Positions 31,582-40,664 of a stretch of DNA of 64,000 bases are shown piece after piece. Made by a program: the position numbers and the translations under genes. Within the stretch, counting starts at the first letter, position 1. Each line of letters starts with the position of its first letter. The notes under the pieces were generated by a model that had not been told where the DNA came from, searched no databases, and was given only the letters and a program-made list of their open reading frames with translations. Source of the DNA: Streptomyces sp. AV19 (lineage in GTDB: Bacteria > Actinomycetota > Actinomycetes > Streptomycetales > Streptomycetaceae); the NCBI RefSeq assembly GCF_015999245.1, contig NZ_JAEAMR010000006.1:320330-384329 (forward strand), in the 5' to 3' direction.

Positions 31582-32475
31582 ATGAGGATGTCGGACGGAC
31601 CCACGGGGTCAACCGTGCCGCGTCGGCAGCTCGGCCGGTACCTGCGTGATCTCCGGAACCAGGCGGGGCTCACGGTGCGTGCCGCCGCGCGTGAGCTGGA
31701 GCGGGCGGAGGCGACCATCTGGCGCATCGAGACGGGGCAGACGTCGTTGCGCAGTGTCGACGTCGAGGTCATGTGCAAGGTGTACGGAGCTTCGGGCGGC
31801 GTCACCAAGGCGCTCAAAGCGCTGGCCAAGGAGACGAAGGCGAAGGGGTGGTGGCATGCCTACGGGGATGTCATCGCCGAGGGATTCGACCTGTTCATCG
31901 GGTTGGAGGAGGCGACCGAAAGGCTGGACTGGTACGAGAGTGACCTGGTTCCCGGGCTGCTCCAGACGCCCGACTATGCACGCGCCATCATCAGTGCTCA
32001 TTTGCCCGATGAGGGCCCGGACGAGGTCGAGCGCCGGGTGCAACTTCGTATGGCCAGGCAGGTGCTCCTCAGCAGGTTCTTCAAGCCGGTGCAGCTCAGT
32101 GCCGTGGTGAGTGAAAGTGTGTTGAGGCGTCCGGTCGGTGGGCACACCATGATGGTGGAACAGCTCAAGCACTTGGCAGATGTCTCCGGCCTGCCCAATG
32201 TGGCGATCCGGGTGGTCCCGTTCAATGCCGGTCTTCACATGGGCGCGCTCTCAGGGATGTTCGGCATCCTGCGGTTCCCGTGCAACGGCGAAGGCAGGGA
32301 GGTGGAGCCGTCCACCGTGTATGCGGAGGGATTCACAGGAGCTCTCTACCTCGACAAACCAGCCGAGTTGGAGCGGTACGACCGGGCTTTCAAGGATATC
32401 TGGCATACAGCGCTGGACGAGAACGAGTCGAAGCACCTCATCATGGAAATGGCGGGGAAATATGCAGAAGGTTGA
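31582..32475 (+). CDS. Scr1-family HTH regulator (XRE HTH + DUF5753)
   Basis: The 297-residue protein has an N-terminal XRE helix-turn-helix (LGRYLRDLRNQAGLTVRAAA, EATIWRIETGQ) and a DUF5753 domain with the typical YESDLVPGLLQTPDYARAII and NVAIRVVPFNAGLHMGALSG. This architecture pairs with DUF397 proteins, and some members affect development and antibiotic production in Streptomyces. ATG 31582 and ATG 31588 are both possible. The DUF397 gene overlaps its 3' end by 14 bp. Confidence 0.88.
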   Translation: MRMSDGPTGSTVPRRQLGRYLRDLRNQAGLTVRAAARELERAEATIWRIETGQTSLRSVDVEVMCKVYGASGGVTKALKALAKETKAKGWWHAYGDVIAEGFDLFIGLEEATERLDWYESDLVPGLLQTPDYARAIISAHLPDEGPDEVERRVQLRMARQVLLSRFFKPVQLSAVVSESVLRRPVGGHTMMVEQLKHLADVSGLPNVAIRVVPFNAGLHMGALSGMFGILRFPCNGEGREVEPSTVYAEGFTGALYLDKPAELERYDRAFKDIWHTALDENESKHLIMEMAGKYAEG

Positions 32476-32683
32476 CACTCGCGCGAAGTGGTTCAAATCC
32501 AGCTACAGCAACGGGGAAAGGGCGTGCCTCGAAGTCTCGGGCGACCTCCCCGGCCTCATACCCGTCCGCGACAGCAAGGACAGGGAAGGGCCGTCCGTGG
32601 CCTTCGCGATACCCGCCTGGGCCGCGTTCGTCGCGGGCATAGGGGGCGGGGTATTCCCGATCGCGTCCCGCCGAGTGGTGTAG
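32462..32683 (+). CDS. DUF397 protein
   Basis: This 73-residue protein has the DUF397 signature AKWFKSSYSNGERACLEV, then VRDSKDREGPSVAFAIPAWA and FVAGI. It is a small partner of the upstream Scr1-type regulator, thought to act as an antagonist or co-factor. Its ATG lies inside the HTH gene, 14 bp before that gene ends, implying translational coupling. Confidence 0.87.
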   Translation: MQKVDTRAKWFKSSYSNGERACLEVSGDLPGLIPVRDSKDREGPSVAFAIPAWAAFVAGIGGGVFPIASRRVV

Positions 32684-33172
32684 CCGTCGGGGTGCGAAGT
32701 AGCGGGCGATTTGGTTCATGGGCGGCGGCGGACGGCTCGCTCCTCACGACCAAATCGCCCGCAATCCAAGGTCAACGACCACACGGGCACCCCGCCCCTC
32801 CGGGGACACGGCTGCCGGCGTGGGGCGGGTCGCGATCCCGCACCCGGCTCCCGGGCAATCGCAACCCGGTACTCGGCCCCCACACCGCTTTCAGAGCGCC
32901 CCGCTCAGCCCACGCGCCCCTCGGGCATCTGCCGAAGGCCACCCGCACGCGGCAGCGCGGGGCAACCGGCCGCCCCCCTCGCCGTAGCCCGCAGCTTTGG
33001 GCCCGGAGGGCCCGAGACGAAACGGCCGGCCGGCCACGCACCATGCCGCCCCACGGCCGGGCAGCCGGAGCCGCGCGAGGACCGTTCCATGAACAGGGGC
33101 AACACCAAAATCCCCGCCGCACCACCCAACGGGGCGCCGTCGTCTTCCCCGCCCCCTGAGCCGTGACGCGCC
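32684..33172. other. Non-coding gap with a 14-bp inverted repeat
   Basis: No credible gene is seen in these 490 bp. GCGGGCGATTTGGT (32702-32715) is repeated inverted as ACCAAATCGCCCGC (32749-32762), separated by 33 bp. It starts 19 bp after the DUF397 stop and could be a terminator-like stem or a protein-binding site. The rest is GC-rich with short palindromes. Confidence 0.55.
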
Positions 33173-35320
33173 CTACTCCACCGTCACCGTCAGCAGCGCG
33201 TACTGCGCCACCGTCACCGCGACCGTCGCCGTGGCCCCCGACGTCGTCCACGTCACCGGCTGCGGCGCCGGCGACGTCCCGTCCGGGGAGGCGACGGTCG
33301 CGGCCGTCACCCGCTTGCCCTCGGGGACGGTCACCGACACCGCGCACGCGGCCGGAGTCGTCGCGAACGCGGCCGGCGTGTCGCCGAAGCAGGTGAAGTT
33401 GACCAGCTGGACGACCGTGTCGTCGCCGAGGCGGCCCGCCTCCAGATAGATCCGGCGGTCACCGCTGGACAGGGTGACCGGTGGCGGGGCCACGGCCCGT
33501 ACCGGCGCGAGGAGTTGCGCCGCGTCCGCCTGGCCGGTGGCGGTGAGGAAGGACTTGCCCAAGAGGTCCTTGAAGTAGAAGCAGGTGCCCGCGCCGAAGC
33601 GGTTCTGATGGGCGGCGGGGACGGGGTCCTTGCGGCGGAAGCCGAGGACGTCTGCGAGGGCGAACTCCGCTCGCGAGGCGCCGAGTTCGTCCAGCGCGGT
33701 CGGCGCCGGCCCGGTGACGGCCACCGTCCCGCCGCCCGCCACGTACCCGCGCAGCACCTCCGCCTCCGCGTCGGAGACCGCCTGGAGGTTGGGGAGCATC
33801 AGCACCTTGTACGGCGCGAGGTCGGCGGCCGAAAGGCCCACGCTGACCACGGTGTTGAACGGGATGTGCCCGTACACCAGCGCCTTGACCGTCCCCCGGA
33901 ACTCGCCGAGCCAGGGCATCGTGGCGCAGCTGTCCTCGGGGGTGCTCTCGCTCCACCACTCCTTCACCCCGGACGGCTTCTTGTCGTTGACGTACATGCC
34001 GGTGCCGGCCGAGGGGCTGACGTAGTCGCGCGAGGCGGTGGAGTGGTAGACGGCGACCTCGGCGGCCGGGGCGGCGGCGAAGAGCTTCCGCTCGTGGGCG
34101 GCGACGAAGCCGTACATGCGGGTGCGCATCGTCGCGTCGGTGGTGTCGTTCTTGAACGGGCTCTTCACCTCGTAGGGGTTGCAGCCCGTGGCGAGCAACT
34201 GGGCCATCACCAGCGAGGCGTCGTCCGCCTTCCAGCCGTAGGAGAACGCCCAGGCGGGCTTGGTGCCGCTGGCGGCCCGCGCGTACTTGTACATGGAGAT
34301 CAGACACGTCCAGTCGGACGCTGTGGCGTGCCGCATGCCGTCGTAGTTGCTGAGAATGTCGACTTCCCAGGCGTGGCTGACGTTCTCCGCGTGGCGCAGG
34401 TAGGCGCCGTCGAGACCGATGGACGTGGCGTACTGGTAGTCCATGCTCACGGTCTCGACGAAGGTGACCAGATCCTTGTTGACGGACCGGCCGGCGGCGG
34501 CGATGTCGAGCTGCCACTGGTTGAGGTTGCGGTGGCGCCACTCGACGAAGCGGCGGAACGTGGTGTCGCCGAAGTCGGCGTTCCTCGGCAGCGGCAGCCC
34601 GGTGTCGGCCTTGAAGGCGGCGGCCGCCCAGGTGGAGGCGTCGAACCAACTCGCCTTGCCGTCGAAGTAGATGGGGACGTCCGGCCAGATGGCATCCACG
34701 CCGGTGGTGGCCAGGGACTTGATACGGGCGAGGTAGTAGTCCCGCCAGGGGGAGTTGGGGCTGAGCCAGCAGCTCTCGTCGCCGGGGTCCACCCAGACGA
34801 CGAGGCTGCCGTAGAAGACGTTGTCCTGGCCGTCGAGGGAACGCTGCACCCACGCCTTGCCGTTGTCGTTCTTGTAGAAGGACCGTCCCTTCTCGCCGCC
34901 CACGCTGATGAGTTCGAGGGACGGGTAGTACATGACGACGCGGATCCCGGCCGCGTGCGCGAGCTCGGTGAAGGTCCTGACCGTCTTCATGTGGGCGTCG
35001 AACTCGGCCTGGGTCAGCCAGTTGGACAGAACGGTGTCGACCTCGACGACGCTGACGTTCTGCGCCTTGAGGGTGTTGATCACCGGCTTCAACTGCGCGG
35101 GCTCGGCGTCGTCGTCGAAGGTGCCGTCCGCGATCCGGGCGAAGCGGGCCCAGTCCGGGAAGACGCCCTGCGTCACGGCGGGCGCGGCCCAGGCGGCCCG
35201 GTCGATCCTCAGCGGATCAGGCGGGGGCGGCAGCGGCAGCGCGCCCGCCGCCCAGGCCGCTCCGCCGATCCCCAGCCCCGCGCGCAGGACACCTCTGCGG
35301 CTCATTCCGTCGCGTCGCAT
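33173..35320 (-). CDS. Tat-exported glycoside-hydrolase-like protein with beta-galactosidase trimerisation-like domain
   Basis: The 715-residue protein starts MRRDGMSRRGVLRAGLGIGG, a twin-arginine signal. Residues about 45-420 look like a TIM-barrel glycosidase, with the strand-end segments VVMYYPSL, DAIWPDVPIYFDG and IGLDGAYL. Residues about 480-600 include YKVLMLPNLQAVSDAEAEVL and GYVAGGGTVAVTGP, the class-I-glutaminase-like trimerisation domain of GH42-type enzymes. The C-terminus is a beta-sandwich. The catalytic acids cannot be fixed by eye. ATG 35320 has GGGGGGAAG upstream. It diverges from the esterase gene at 35532. Confidence 0.75.
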   Translation of the reverse strand: MRRDGMSRRGVLRAGLGIGGAAWAAGALPLPPPPDPLRIDRAAWAAPAVTQGVFPDWARFARIADGTFDDDAEPAQLKPVINTLKAQNVSVVEVDTVLSNWLTQAEFDAHMKTVRTFTELAHAAGIRVVMYYPSLELISVGGEKGRSFYKNDNGKAWVQRSLDGQDNVFYGSLVVWVDPGDESCWLSPNSPWRDYYLARIKSLATTGVDAIWPDVPIYFDGKASWFDASTWAAAAFKADTGLPLPRNADFGDTTFRRFVEWRHRNLNQWQLDIAAAGRSVNKDLVTFVETVSMDYQYATSIGLDGAYLRHAENVSHAWEVDILSNYDGMRHATASDWTCLISMYKYARAASGTKPAWAFSYGWKADDASLVMAQLLATGCNPYEVKSPFKNDTTDATMRTRMYGFVAAHERKLFAAAPAAEVAVYHSTASRDYVSPSAGTGMYVNDKKPSGVKEWWSESTPEDSCATMPWLGEFRGTVKALVYGHIPFNTVVSVGLSAADLAPYKVLMLPNLQAVSDAEAEVLRGYVAGGGTVAVTGPAPTALDELGASRAEFALADVLGFRRKDPVPAAHQNRFGAGTCFYFKDLLGKSFLTATGQADAAQLLAPVRAVAPPPVTLSSGDRRIYLEAGRLGDDTVVQLVNFTCFGDTPAAFATTPAACAVSVTVPEGKRVTAATVASPDGTSPAPQPVTWTTSGATATVAVTVAQYALLTVTVE

Positions 35321-35493
35321 GCTTCTGCTTCCCCCCTGATTCCCAGGATCCCGGTGGTCCGGGCCCGATGGTTCGGGCGATGCCCGCGATTCTGTCGGGA
35401 AAGCGGCCGGACGTAAGACTTCCGGCGGGTTCGCGGGGGCCGGGAACGGCCGTTTTCGGACGCGGGAGTACGGGCCCGCAGACGCCCGCCGAG

Positions 35494-35521
35494 TTGCCGG
35501 TTCCACCCGGTTACGTAGCAT
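35494..35521 (+). promoter_or_regulatory. Candidate promoter giving a leaderless esterase mRNA
   Basis: TTGCCG (35494-35499) and TAGCAT (35516-35521) are spaced 16 bp. The -10 box ends 10 bp before ATG 35532, which has no Shine-Dalgarno sequence, so a leaderless or very short leader is expected. Confidence 0.35.
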
Positions 35522-35531
35522 TTTGCTTGAC

Positions 35532-36863
35532 ATGGTGATCACGCACGCGGTGATCGCGGCGGGCCCCCTGGACTGGTCGCTGGTGACCGGATGGATTCCG
35601 GTCGTCCTCATGGTCCTGGGCCTCGCCGCCCTGGCGGTGCTCCTGTTCTCCCGCCGGCGCCGGTGGTGGACCCGCTGGGCACCCGCCGCCGTGCTGCTCG
35701 CCGTGCTGGTCACCATGGCCCTGCGGTGGGCCGTGGACGACTGGCTGCAGCCCTTCCCCGACCCGCTGCCCGCGGGCGTCGTCCTGTGGACGGGCGTCGC
35801 GGTCCTCGGCATCTGCCTCGCGCTCTTCCGGATCCCGCTCCTTCGCCCCCGCTACTGGGCCGGGGCCGCGCTCTGCGGACTGCTCGTCGTCCTCCTCGGC
35901 GCCTCGCAGATCAACCGCCACTTCGACCAGTACCCGACGGCCCGTTCCGCCCTCAACACCTGGCTCACCAAGACCACGAAGCTGAGCGACGCGACGGGCA
36001 CGGCCGGGCCGACCCTCGCCGTACCGCCGGGCAAGACCCTCTCCGACGTCTGGCGCCCGCCCCCGGACCTGCCCAAGGACGGCACCCTCTCCCGGTCGGC
36101 GATCCCGGGCGCGAAATCCGGCTTCCGGGCCCGCGACGCGTACATCTACCTGCCGCCCGCCTACCGGACGAGTCCGCGCCCCCTGCTGCCCGTGATCGTC
36201 CTCCTGGCCGGGCAGCCCGGCTCCCCGGACGACTGGATCAACTCCGGCCGGCTGGTGGACATGATGAACACCTTCGCCGCCGCCCACCGGGGACTCGCCC
36301 CCGTGGTCGTCGTCGCCGACCCCCTCGGCTCGCAGTTCGCCAACACCCTCTGCATGGACTCCCGGCTCGGCAACGTCCAGACCTACCTCGCCACCGACGT
36401 CCCCGACTGGATCCGCGCCCACCTCCAGGTCCCCGCCGCCCGCACGTCCTGGGTGATCTCCGGCATCTCCTTCGGCGGCACCTGCTCCCTCCAGCTCGGC
36501 GTCAATGCGCCCCGGGTGTACGGCGTCATCAACGACATCGCCGGCCAGCAGGCGCCGACCCTCGGCAGCCGGACCAAGACCATCGACAAGGCCTTCGGCG
36601 GCGACGTGGCCGCCTACCAACACGTCAACCCCCTCGACGTCATGGCCCGCGAACGCTTCCCCGACACCCGGGCCGCGTTCGTCGCCGGCCGCTCCGACAG
36701 CACCTACCGGCCGCAGCAGCGCAAGGTCTACGACGCCGCCGTCGCGGCCGGGATGAAGGCCGAGTGGGTCGAACTCCCCGGCGGCCACAGCTGGCAGGTC
36801 TGGCGGCCCGGACTGGAGAAGCAACTCCCGTGGATCGCCCGGCAGACGGGGATGGTCCCATGA
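35532..36863 (+). CDS. Membrane esterase (four TM helices plus alpha/beta hydrolase)
   Basis: The protein has about 443 residues. Four hydrophobic segments fill the first 130 residues. The extracytoplasmic domain carries VIVLLAGQPGSPDDW, VVVVADPLGSQF, the nucleophile elbow SGISFGGTCS and a late GGHSW histidine. This resembles antigen-85/esterase-D enzymes. It heads an operon with the lysyltransferase-like gene and a DMT transporter, so a role in envelope lipid or glycolipid modification is likely. ATG 35532 has no ribosome-binding site; see the promoter entry. Its stop codon lies in the first unit of a 20-bp triplicate. Confidence 0.78.
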   Translation: MVITHAVIAAGPLDWSLVTGWIPVVLMVLGLAALAVLLFSRRRRWWTRWAPAAVLLAVLVTMALRWAVDDWLQPFPDPLPAGVVLWTGVAVLGICLALFRIPLLRPRYWAGAALCGLLVVLLGASQINRHFDQYPTARSALNTWLTKTTKLSDATGTAGPTLAVPPGKTLSDVWRPPPDLPKDGTLSRSAIPGAKSGFRARDAYIYLPPAYRTSPRPLLPVIVLLAGQPGSPDDWINSGRLVDMMNTFAAAHRGLAPVVVVADPLGSQFANTLCMDSRLGNVQTYLATDVPDWIRAHLQVPAARTSWVISGISFGGTCSLQLGVNAPRVYGVINDIAGQQAPTLGSRTKTIDKAFGGDVAAYQHVNPLDVMARERFPDTRAAFVAGRSDSTYRPQQRKVYDAAVAAGMKAEWVELPGGHSWQVWRPGLEKQLPWIARQTGMVP

Positions 36864-36910
36864 GCACGAGGATGGTCCCATGAACACGGGGATGATCCCA
36901 TGAGCACCGC
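36851..36910 (+). repeat. Three tandem 20-bp copies of a translation start module
   Basis: Units at 36851-36870, 36871-36890 and 36891-36910 share GATGGTCCCATGA and a following AGCACG-like half. Each has a G-rich ribosome-binding site and an ATGA stop/start overlap. The first two open 7-codon frames (MSTRMVP at 36860-36883 and MNTGMIP at 36880-36903); the third opens the large gene at 36900. Confidence 0.8.
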
Positions 36911-39425
36911 ACCCGCGGAGACGCCCGCCGTCGGCGACCGCCGCCACCGCTGGCGGATCACCCTCGACCGCGTGCTCGCCCCCGTGCGCCACGCCCCCTT
37001 CACCCTCGCCTTCCTCGCCGTCCTGTGGATCGTCGGCGCCGTCACCCACTCCCTGGGCTCCGGACCGAGCCGGCGCCGGATGGAGAGCGTCGGCGTCGGC
37101 GTGCCCGCGCTGACCGAGGGCCGCTGGTGGACGCCCGCCAGTTCGCTCCTCTGGTGCCCCGGCCTCGGCGGCTACCTCGCGGCCACCGTCCTCGTCCTGC
37201 TGCTCGTCACCCCCGCCGAGCGCCGCCTCGGCGTCGCCCGCACCGCCGCCACCCTGCTCGGCGGGCAGATCCTCGGCAGCCTCCTGGGCATCGGCATGGT
37301 CGAACTCGGCTCCGCCGCCGGGGAACAGTGGCTCGCCAGCCTCACCGAGGACCTCACCGTCACCCCCACCATCGGCGCCCTCGCCGTCGGCGGCGTCCTC
37401 AGCTACCGGCTCACCGCGCTGTGGCGGCGCCGCACCCGGCTCGGCATCGTCGCGTTCGCGCTCGTCATGTCGCTGTACGTCGGCCACCTCCAGGGCGTCC
37501 TGCGCCTGGGCGGCGCGGTCGTCGGCCTCGCGATCGGCGCCGCCCTGCACCGGCGGCGCGGGCCCCTGTGGCCGCGCAACGCCTCGCACACCGAGGCGCG
37601 GGTGCTCGTCGCCCTCGTCGTCGCCGCCTCCGCGATCGGGCCGATGATCGCCATCCTCTACCAGGACTCCTACGGCCCGTTCAGCACCTTCAACGACCTC
37701 TACGTCTCCACCCGGCCCGGCGCCGAGGACGTCAAGGACGCCTGCGCCCAGTCCGCCCTGGACTGCGACGCCGCCCACGCCCTGCGGGACTTCTACGACT
37801 CGCCCGCCGTCGCCACGGCCGTCGTCGTCCCCGTGATCCTGCTCGTCCTCGCCGAGGGACTGCGCCGCGGCCGGCGGCTCGCCTGGACACTCGCGGTGCT
37901 GCTGCACCTGGCCTGGATGGCCCTCTTCGCCTACTGGCTGCACGACTTCCTCGCCAACCCCACCGCCTACGGCGCGCTGCCCGCCGAACACGCCGACTTC
38001 ATCCAGTACTTCGCCGAGCAGATGCTGCTGCCGTTCCTGGTCCTGGTGCTCCTGCTGGTCACCCGGCGCCGCTTCGACCTGCGCCTGCCGCGGTCCGCGG
38101 TGCGCAAGCTCGGCGCGGTCGTCGGGGGGACGCTGCTGCTGGCGTGCGCCGCGTACGTGGGCATCGGGCTGGCCGTCCGCGACCAGTACCGGCCCCCGGC
38201 GAGCGCCGGGCAGCTCTTCGGCGGGCTGGTCTCCGAGTTCCTCCCGCCCGCGTTCCTCGGGTACTTCGCGGACTGGCCGGTGCCCGTCGGAGGGACGGCG
38301 AAGGCCCTCTACCAGTACTGCGGCCTGCTGTTCTGGCTGGTGGCCCTGATCGCGCTGCTGGTCACCTTCCGCCGCCCCCGGCTGCACACGGACGCCGACG
38401 CGGCCGTCCGCGCGCGGGAGTTGCTGGTCGCCGAGGGCAGCCCCTCCAACCTCGGCCACATCACCACCTGGGACGGCAACTACTACTGGTTCGACGGGAA
38501 CGGCCGCGCCGCCGTCGCCTACCGCGTCGTCACCACCGTGGCCCTCACCACGACCGACCCCTTCGGCGCCGCCGGCGCCCGCGCCGACGCCGTCGCCGGC
38601 TTCTCCCGCTTCTGCGACGAACGCGGCTGGACGCCGTGCCTCTACAGCGTCGGCGAGGAGACGCGGGCCGCGGCGGAGGCCCTGGGCTGGCGCTCGGTCC
38701 AGGTCGCCGAGGACACCGTCGTCCCCCTGCCCGGCCTCGCCTTCACCGGCAAGAAGTGGCAGGACGTGCGCACCGCCCTCAACAAGGCCAAGAAAGAAGG
38801 CATTTCGGCCGAGTGGTGGTCCTTCCGCGAAGCCCCCGTCGCCCTCACCGACCAGATCCGCGGCATCAGCGAGGAATGGGTCGCCGACAAGGGCCTGCCC
38901 GAGATGGGCTTCACCCTCGGCGGCCTGGACGAACTCGACGACCCCGCGGTCCGCTGCCTCATCGCCGTCGACGGCGACCGGACCGTCCACGGCATCACGA
39001 GCTGGATGCCGGTGCACGAATCCGGTCAACCGGTCGGCTGGACCCTGGACTTCATGCGCCGCCGGGCGAGCGGCTTCCGCGGCTCGATGGAGTTCCTCAT
39101 CGCCTCGGCCGCCCTGGGTTTCAAGGAGGAGGGTGCCCGCTTCGTGAGCCTCTCGGGCGCGCCCCTGGCCCGCAAGGCGACGGGCGAGCCCCCGGCGGCG
39201 CTCCAGCGGATGCTGGACTACGCGGGAAAGGTGCTGGAACCGGTGTACGGCTTCCGGTCGTTGCTGAACTTCAAGGCGAAGTTCCAGCCGGAGTACCGGC
39301 CGATGTACATGGTGTACCCGGACCCGGCGGCGCTGCCGGCGATCACGCGGGCGATCGGGAAGGCGTACCTGCCGCACATGACGGCAGGGCAAGGGGTGCG
39401 GTTGATGCGGCAGTTCGGGGGGTGA
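36900..39425 (+). CDS. Rhomboid-like / phosphatidylglycerol lysyltransferase-type (MprF/LysX-like) membrane protein
   Basis: The protein has 841 residues. Residues about 30-220 form a rhomboid-like helical bundle, but the site of the catalytic serine reads IGALAVGG, so protease activity is unlikely. More transmembrane helices follow to about residue 490. The C-terminal 330 residues are a GNAT-like DUF2156 domain (HITTWDGNYYWFDGNGRAAV, FMRRRASGFRGSMEFLIASA, FVSLSGAPLARK). MprF-type enzymes transfer an amino acid from aminoacyl-tRNA to phosphatidylglycerol and flip it, giving cationic lipids and peptide resistance. It sits between the esterase and a DMT transporter. Confidence 0.8.
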   Translation: MSTAPAETPAVGDRRHRWRITLDRVLAPVRHAPFTLAFLAVLWIVGAVTHSLGSGPSRRRMESVGVGVPALTEGRWWTPASSLLWCPGLGGYLAATVLVLLLVTPAERRLGVARTAATLLGGQILGSLLGIGMVELGSAAGEQWLASLTEDLTVTPTIGALAVGGVLSYRLTALWRRRTRLGIVAFALVMSLYVGHLQGVLRLGGAVVGLAIGAALHRRRGPLWPRNASHTEARVLVALVVAASAIGPMIAILYQDSYGPFSTFNDLYVSTRPGAEDVKDACAQSALDCDAAHALRDFYDSPAVATAVVVPVILLVLAEGLRRGRRLAWTLAVLLHLAWMALFAYWLHDFLANPTAYGALPAEHADFIQYFAEQMLLPFLVLVLLLVTRRRFDLRLPRSAVRKLGAVVGGTLLLACAAYVGIGLAVRDQYRPPASAGQLFGGLVSEFLPPAFLGYFADWPVPVGGTAKALYQYCGLLFWLVALIALLVTFRRPRLHTDADAAVRARELLVAEGSPSNLGHITTWDGNYYWFDGNGRAAVAYRVVTTVALTTTDPFGAAGARADAVAGFSRFCDERGWTPCLYSVGEETRAAAEALGWRSVQVAEDTVVPLPGLAFTGKKWQDVRTALNKAKKEGISAEWWSFREAPVALTDQIRGISEEWVADKGLPEMGFTLGGLDELDDPAVRCLIAVDGDRTVHGITSWMPVHESGQPVGWTLDFMRRRASGFRGSMEFLIASAALGFKEEGARFVSLSGAPLARKATGEPPAALQRMLDYAGKVLEPVYGFRSLLNFKAKFQPEYRPMYMVYPDPAALPAITRAIGKAYLPHMTAGQGVRLMRQFGG

Positions 39426-39431
39426 ATCGAT

Positions 39432-40295
39432 GTGTCGGCCGTGCTGTCCGCGCTGTTCGCCCTGCTGGCGGCCGTCGGCAATGCCTCGGGAACGGTGTTG
39501 CAGAGAGCCGCCGCGGTGACCGTTCCGCACGGGGACGCGTTCAGCGTCCGCCTGGTGGGGCACCTGTGGCGGCGGCCCGTCTGGCTCGGCGGGATCGCCG
39601 TGATCGTCGCTGCCGCCGCCTGCCAGGCGCTCGCCCTCAACCTCGGTTCCCTGTCCCTCGTGCAGCCCATCCTGGTGACCGAGCTGCCGTTCACCCTCCT
39701 CATCGCCGCCGCCCATGCCCGCCGGCGGTTGCCGGCGGCCGGCTGGGCGGCCTCGGTCATGGTCGCGGCCGGGCTCGGCCTGGCCCTGGCGGCGGCGGCA
39801 CCTTCCGGGGGGCACAGCCAAGTCGCCGCCGGCCTGTGGGCGCTGACCCTGCTGTGCACCACGGGCACCATGGCCCTGTGCGTCCTGGCCGCCCTGCCCA
39901 GGCCGCGCGGCCGGTCCCGGGCCGCGCTGTTCAGCTCCGCCTCCGCGATCGGCTACGCCCTCACCGCCACCCTGATGACCGCCGCCACCGACGTCTTCGC
40001 ACGGGAGGGCGCATCGGCCTTCCTGGCCGCCTGGCAGTTCTACGGCTTCGTCGCGACCGGTGCCATCGCGCTCTTCCTCCTGGCCAACGCCATGGAGTCC
40101 GGCCCGCTGATCGCCTCCCAGCCCGCCCTCACCCTGGGCGAGGCCCTGGTCAGCCTCGCCCTCGGCATGCTGGTCTACGGGGAACGGGTCCGCACCGGAT
40201 GGTGGCTGTTCCCCGAGGCCGTCGGGGCGGTGCTCGTCACCTGGGGGGTGCTCGTCCTGCCCCGCGTCGACACAAAGACGCCGCGCGAGCTCTGA
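39432..40295 (+). CDS. DMT-superfamily transporter
   Basis: The 287-residue protein has about nine to ten hydrophobic segments, starting SAVLSALFALLAAVGNASGT. NLGSLSLVQPILVTELPFTL is the conserved EamA/NIPA-like core. Substrate unknown. GTG 39432 follows the lysyltransferase stop by 6 bp, with GGGGG upstream, so it is in the same operon. Confidence 0.82.
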   Translation: MSAVLSALFALLAAVGNASGTVLQRAAAVTVPHGDAFSVRLVGHLWRRPVWLGGIAVIVAAAACQALALNLGSLSLVQPILVTELPFTLLIAAAHARRRLPAAGWAASVMVAAGLGLALAAAAPSGGHSQVAAGLWALTLLCTTGTMALCVLAALPRPRGRSRAALFSSASAIGYALTATLMTAATDVFAREGASAFLAAWQFYGFVATGAIALFLLANAMESGPLIASQPALTLGEALVSLALGMLVYGERVRTGWWLFPEAVGAVLVTWGVLVLPRVDTKTPREL

Positions 40296-40379
40296 GCGCG
40301 TCCTCCTGCCCGGGGGCGTCGGACCCGGGGGCGAGAGGGTGCGCTCACCGCTCAGCCCGGGAACGGCCTCGCCCGAGTG

Positions 40380-40450
40380 GCCTCGGGACGGCCCGTCCAT
40401 GCCCTCGACGGCGAGGGCGCGGGCGGGGCATGCGACCGCCGTCCCGAGGC
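40380..40450. terminator. Long bidirectional terminator hairpin between convergent genes
   Basis: GCCTCGGGACGGC (40380-40392) pairs with GCCGTCCCGAGGC (40438-40450), and inside it CATGCCC (40398-40404) pairs with GGGCATG (40426-40432), with symmetrical 5-nt internal loops. A further GCCCTCG/CGAGGGC hairpin nests within. It separates the convergent DMT and small membrane-protein genes. Confidence 0.75.
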
Positions 40451-40464
40451 TCCGCGCGGACCTC

Positions 40465-40653
40465 TCATCCCCGGCCCCTCCGGCGGGCGCCCAGGGCGAT
40501 CACCACCGCGATCCCGGCGAGCGCCGCCACGAGCACCACCGTCACCAGCGGCCAGTCCCGCGCCGGGGACAGCCGCAGAGCGATGGCCTCCAGCACGATC
40601 AGGACGACGACCGCGAGCCCGGCGACGCCGTCGCGGGTGTGGGTGTGGCGCAT
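40465..40653 (-). CDS. Small two-helix membrane protein
   Basis: The 62-residue product has two hydrophobic segments (GLAVVVLIVLEAIALRL and LVTVVLVAALAGIAVVIALG) and a basic tail, so an N-in/C-in hairpin is likely. ATG 40651-40653 has AAGGAG 6 bases upstream. It follows the SpoIIE-type phosphatase by 11 bp and is probably co-expressed. Function unknown. Confidence 0.6.
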   Translation of the reverse strand: MRHTHTRDGVAGLAVVVLIVLEAIALRLSPARDWPLVTVVLVAALAGIAVVIALGARRRGRG

Positions 40654-40664
40654 GAGGAGCTCCT

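Noticed and set aside
32711..33166. A 151-residue frame in the gap after DUF397
   Set aside because: Biased composition and no ribosome-binding site; the region is better explained as intergenic DNA with an inverted repeat.
35511..40400. A 1,629-residue open frame on the minus strand
   Set aside because: It lies opposite three clear genes and has only high-GC shadow composition (Gly/Arg/Ala/Glu runs) with no domain signature.
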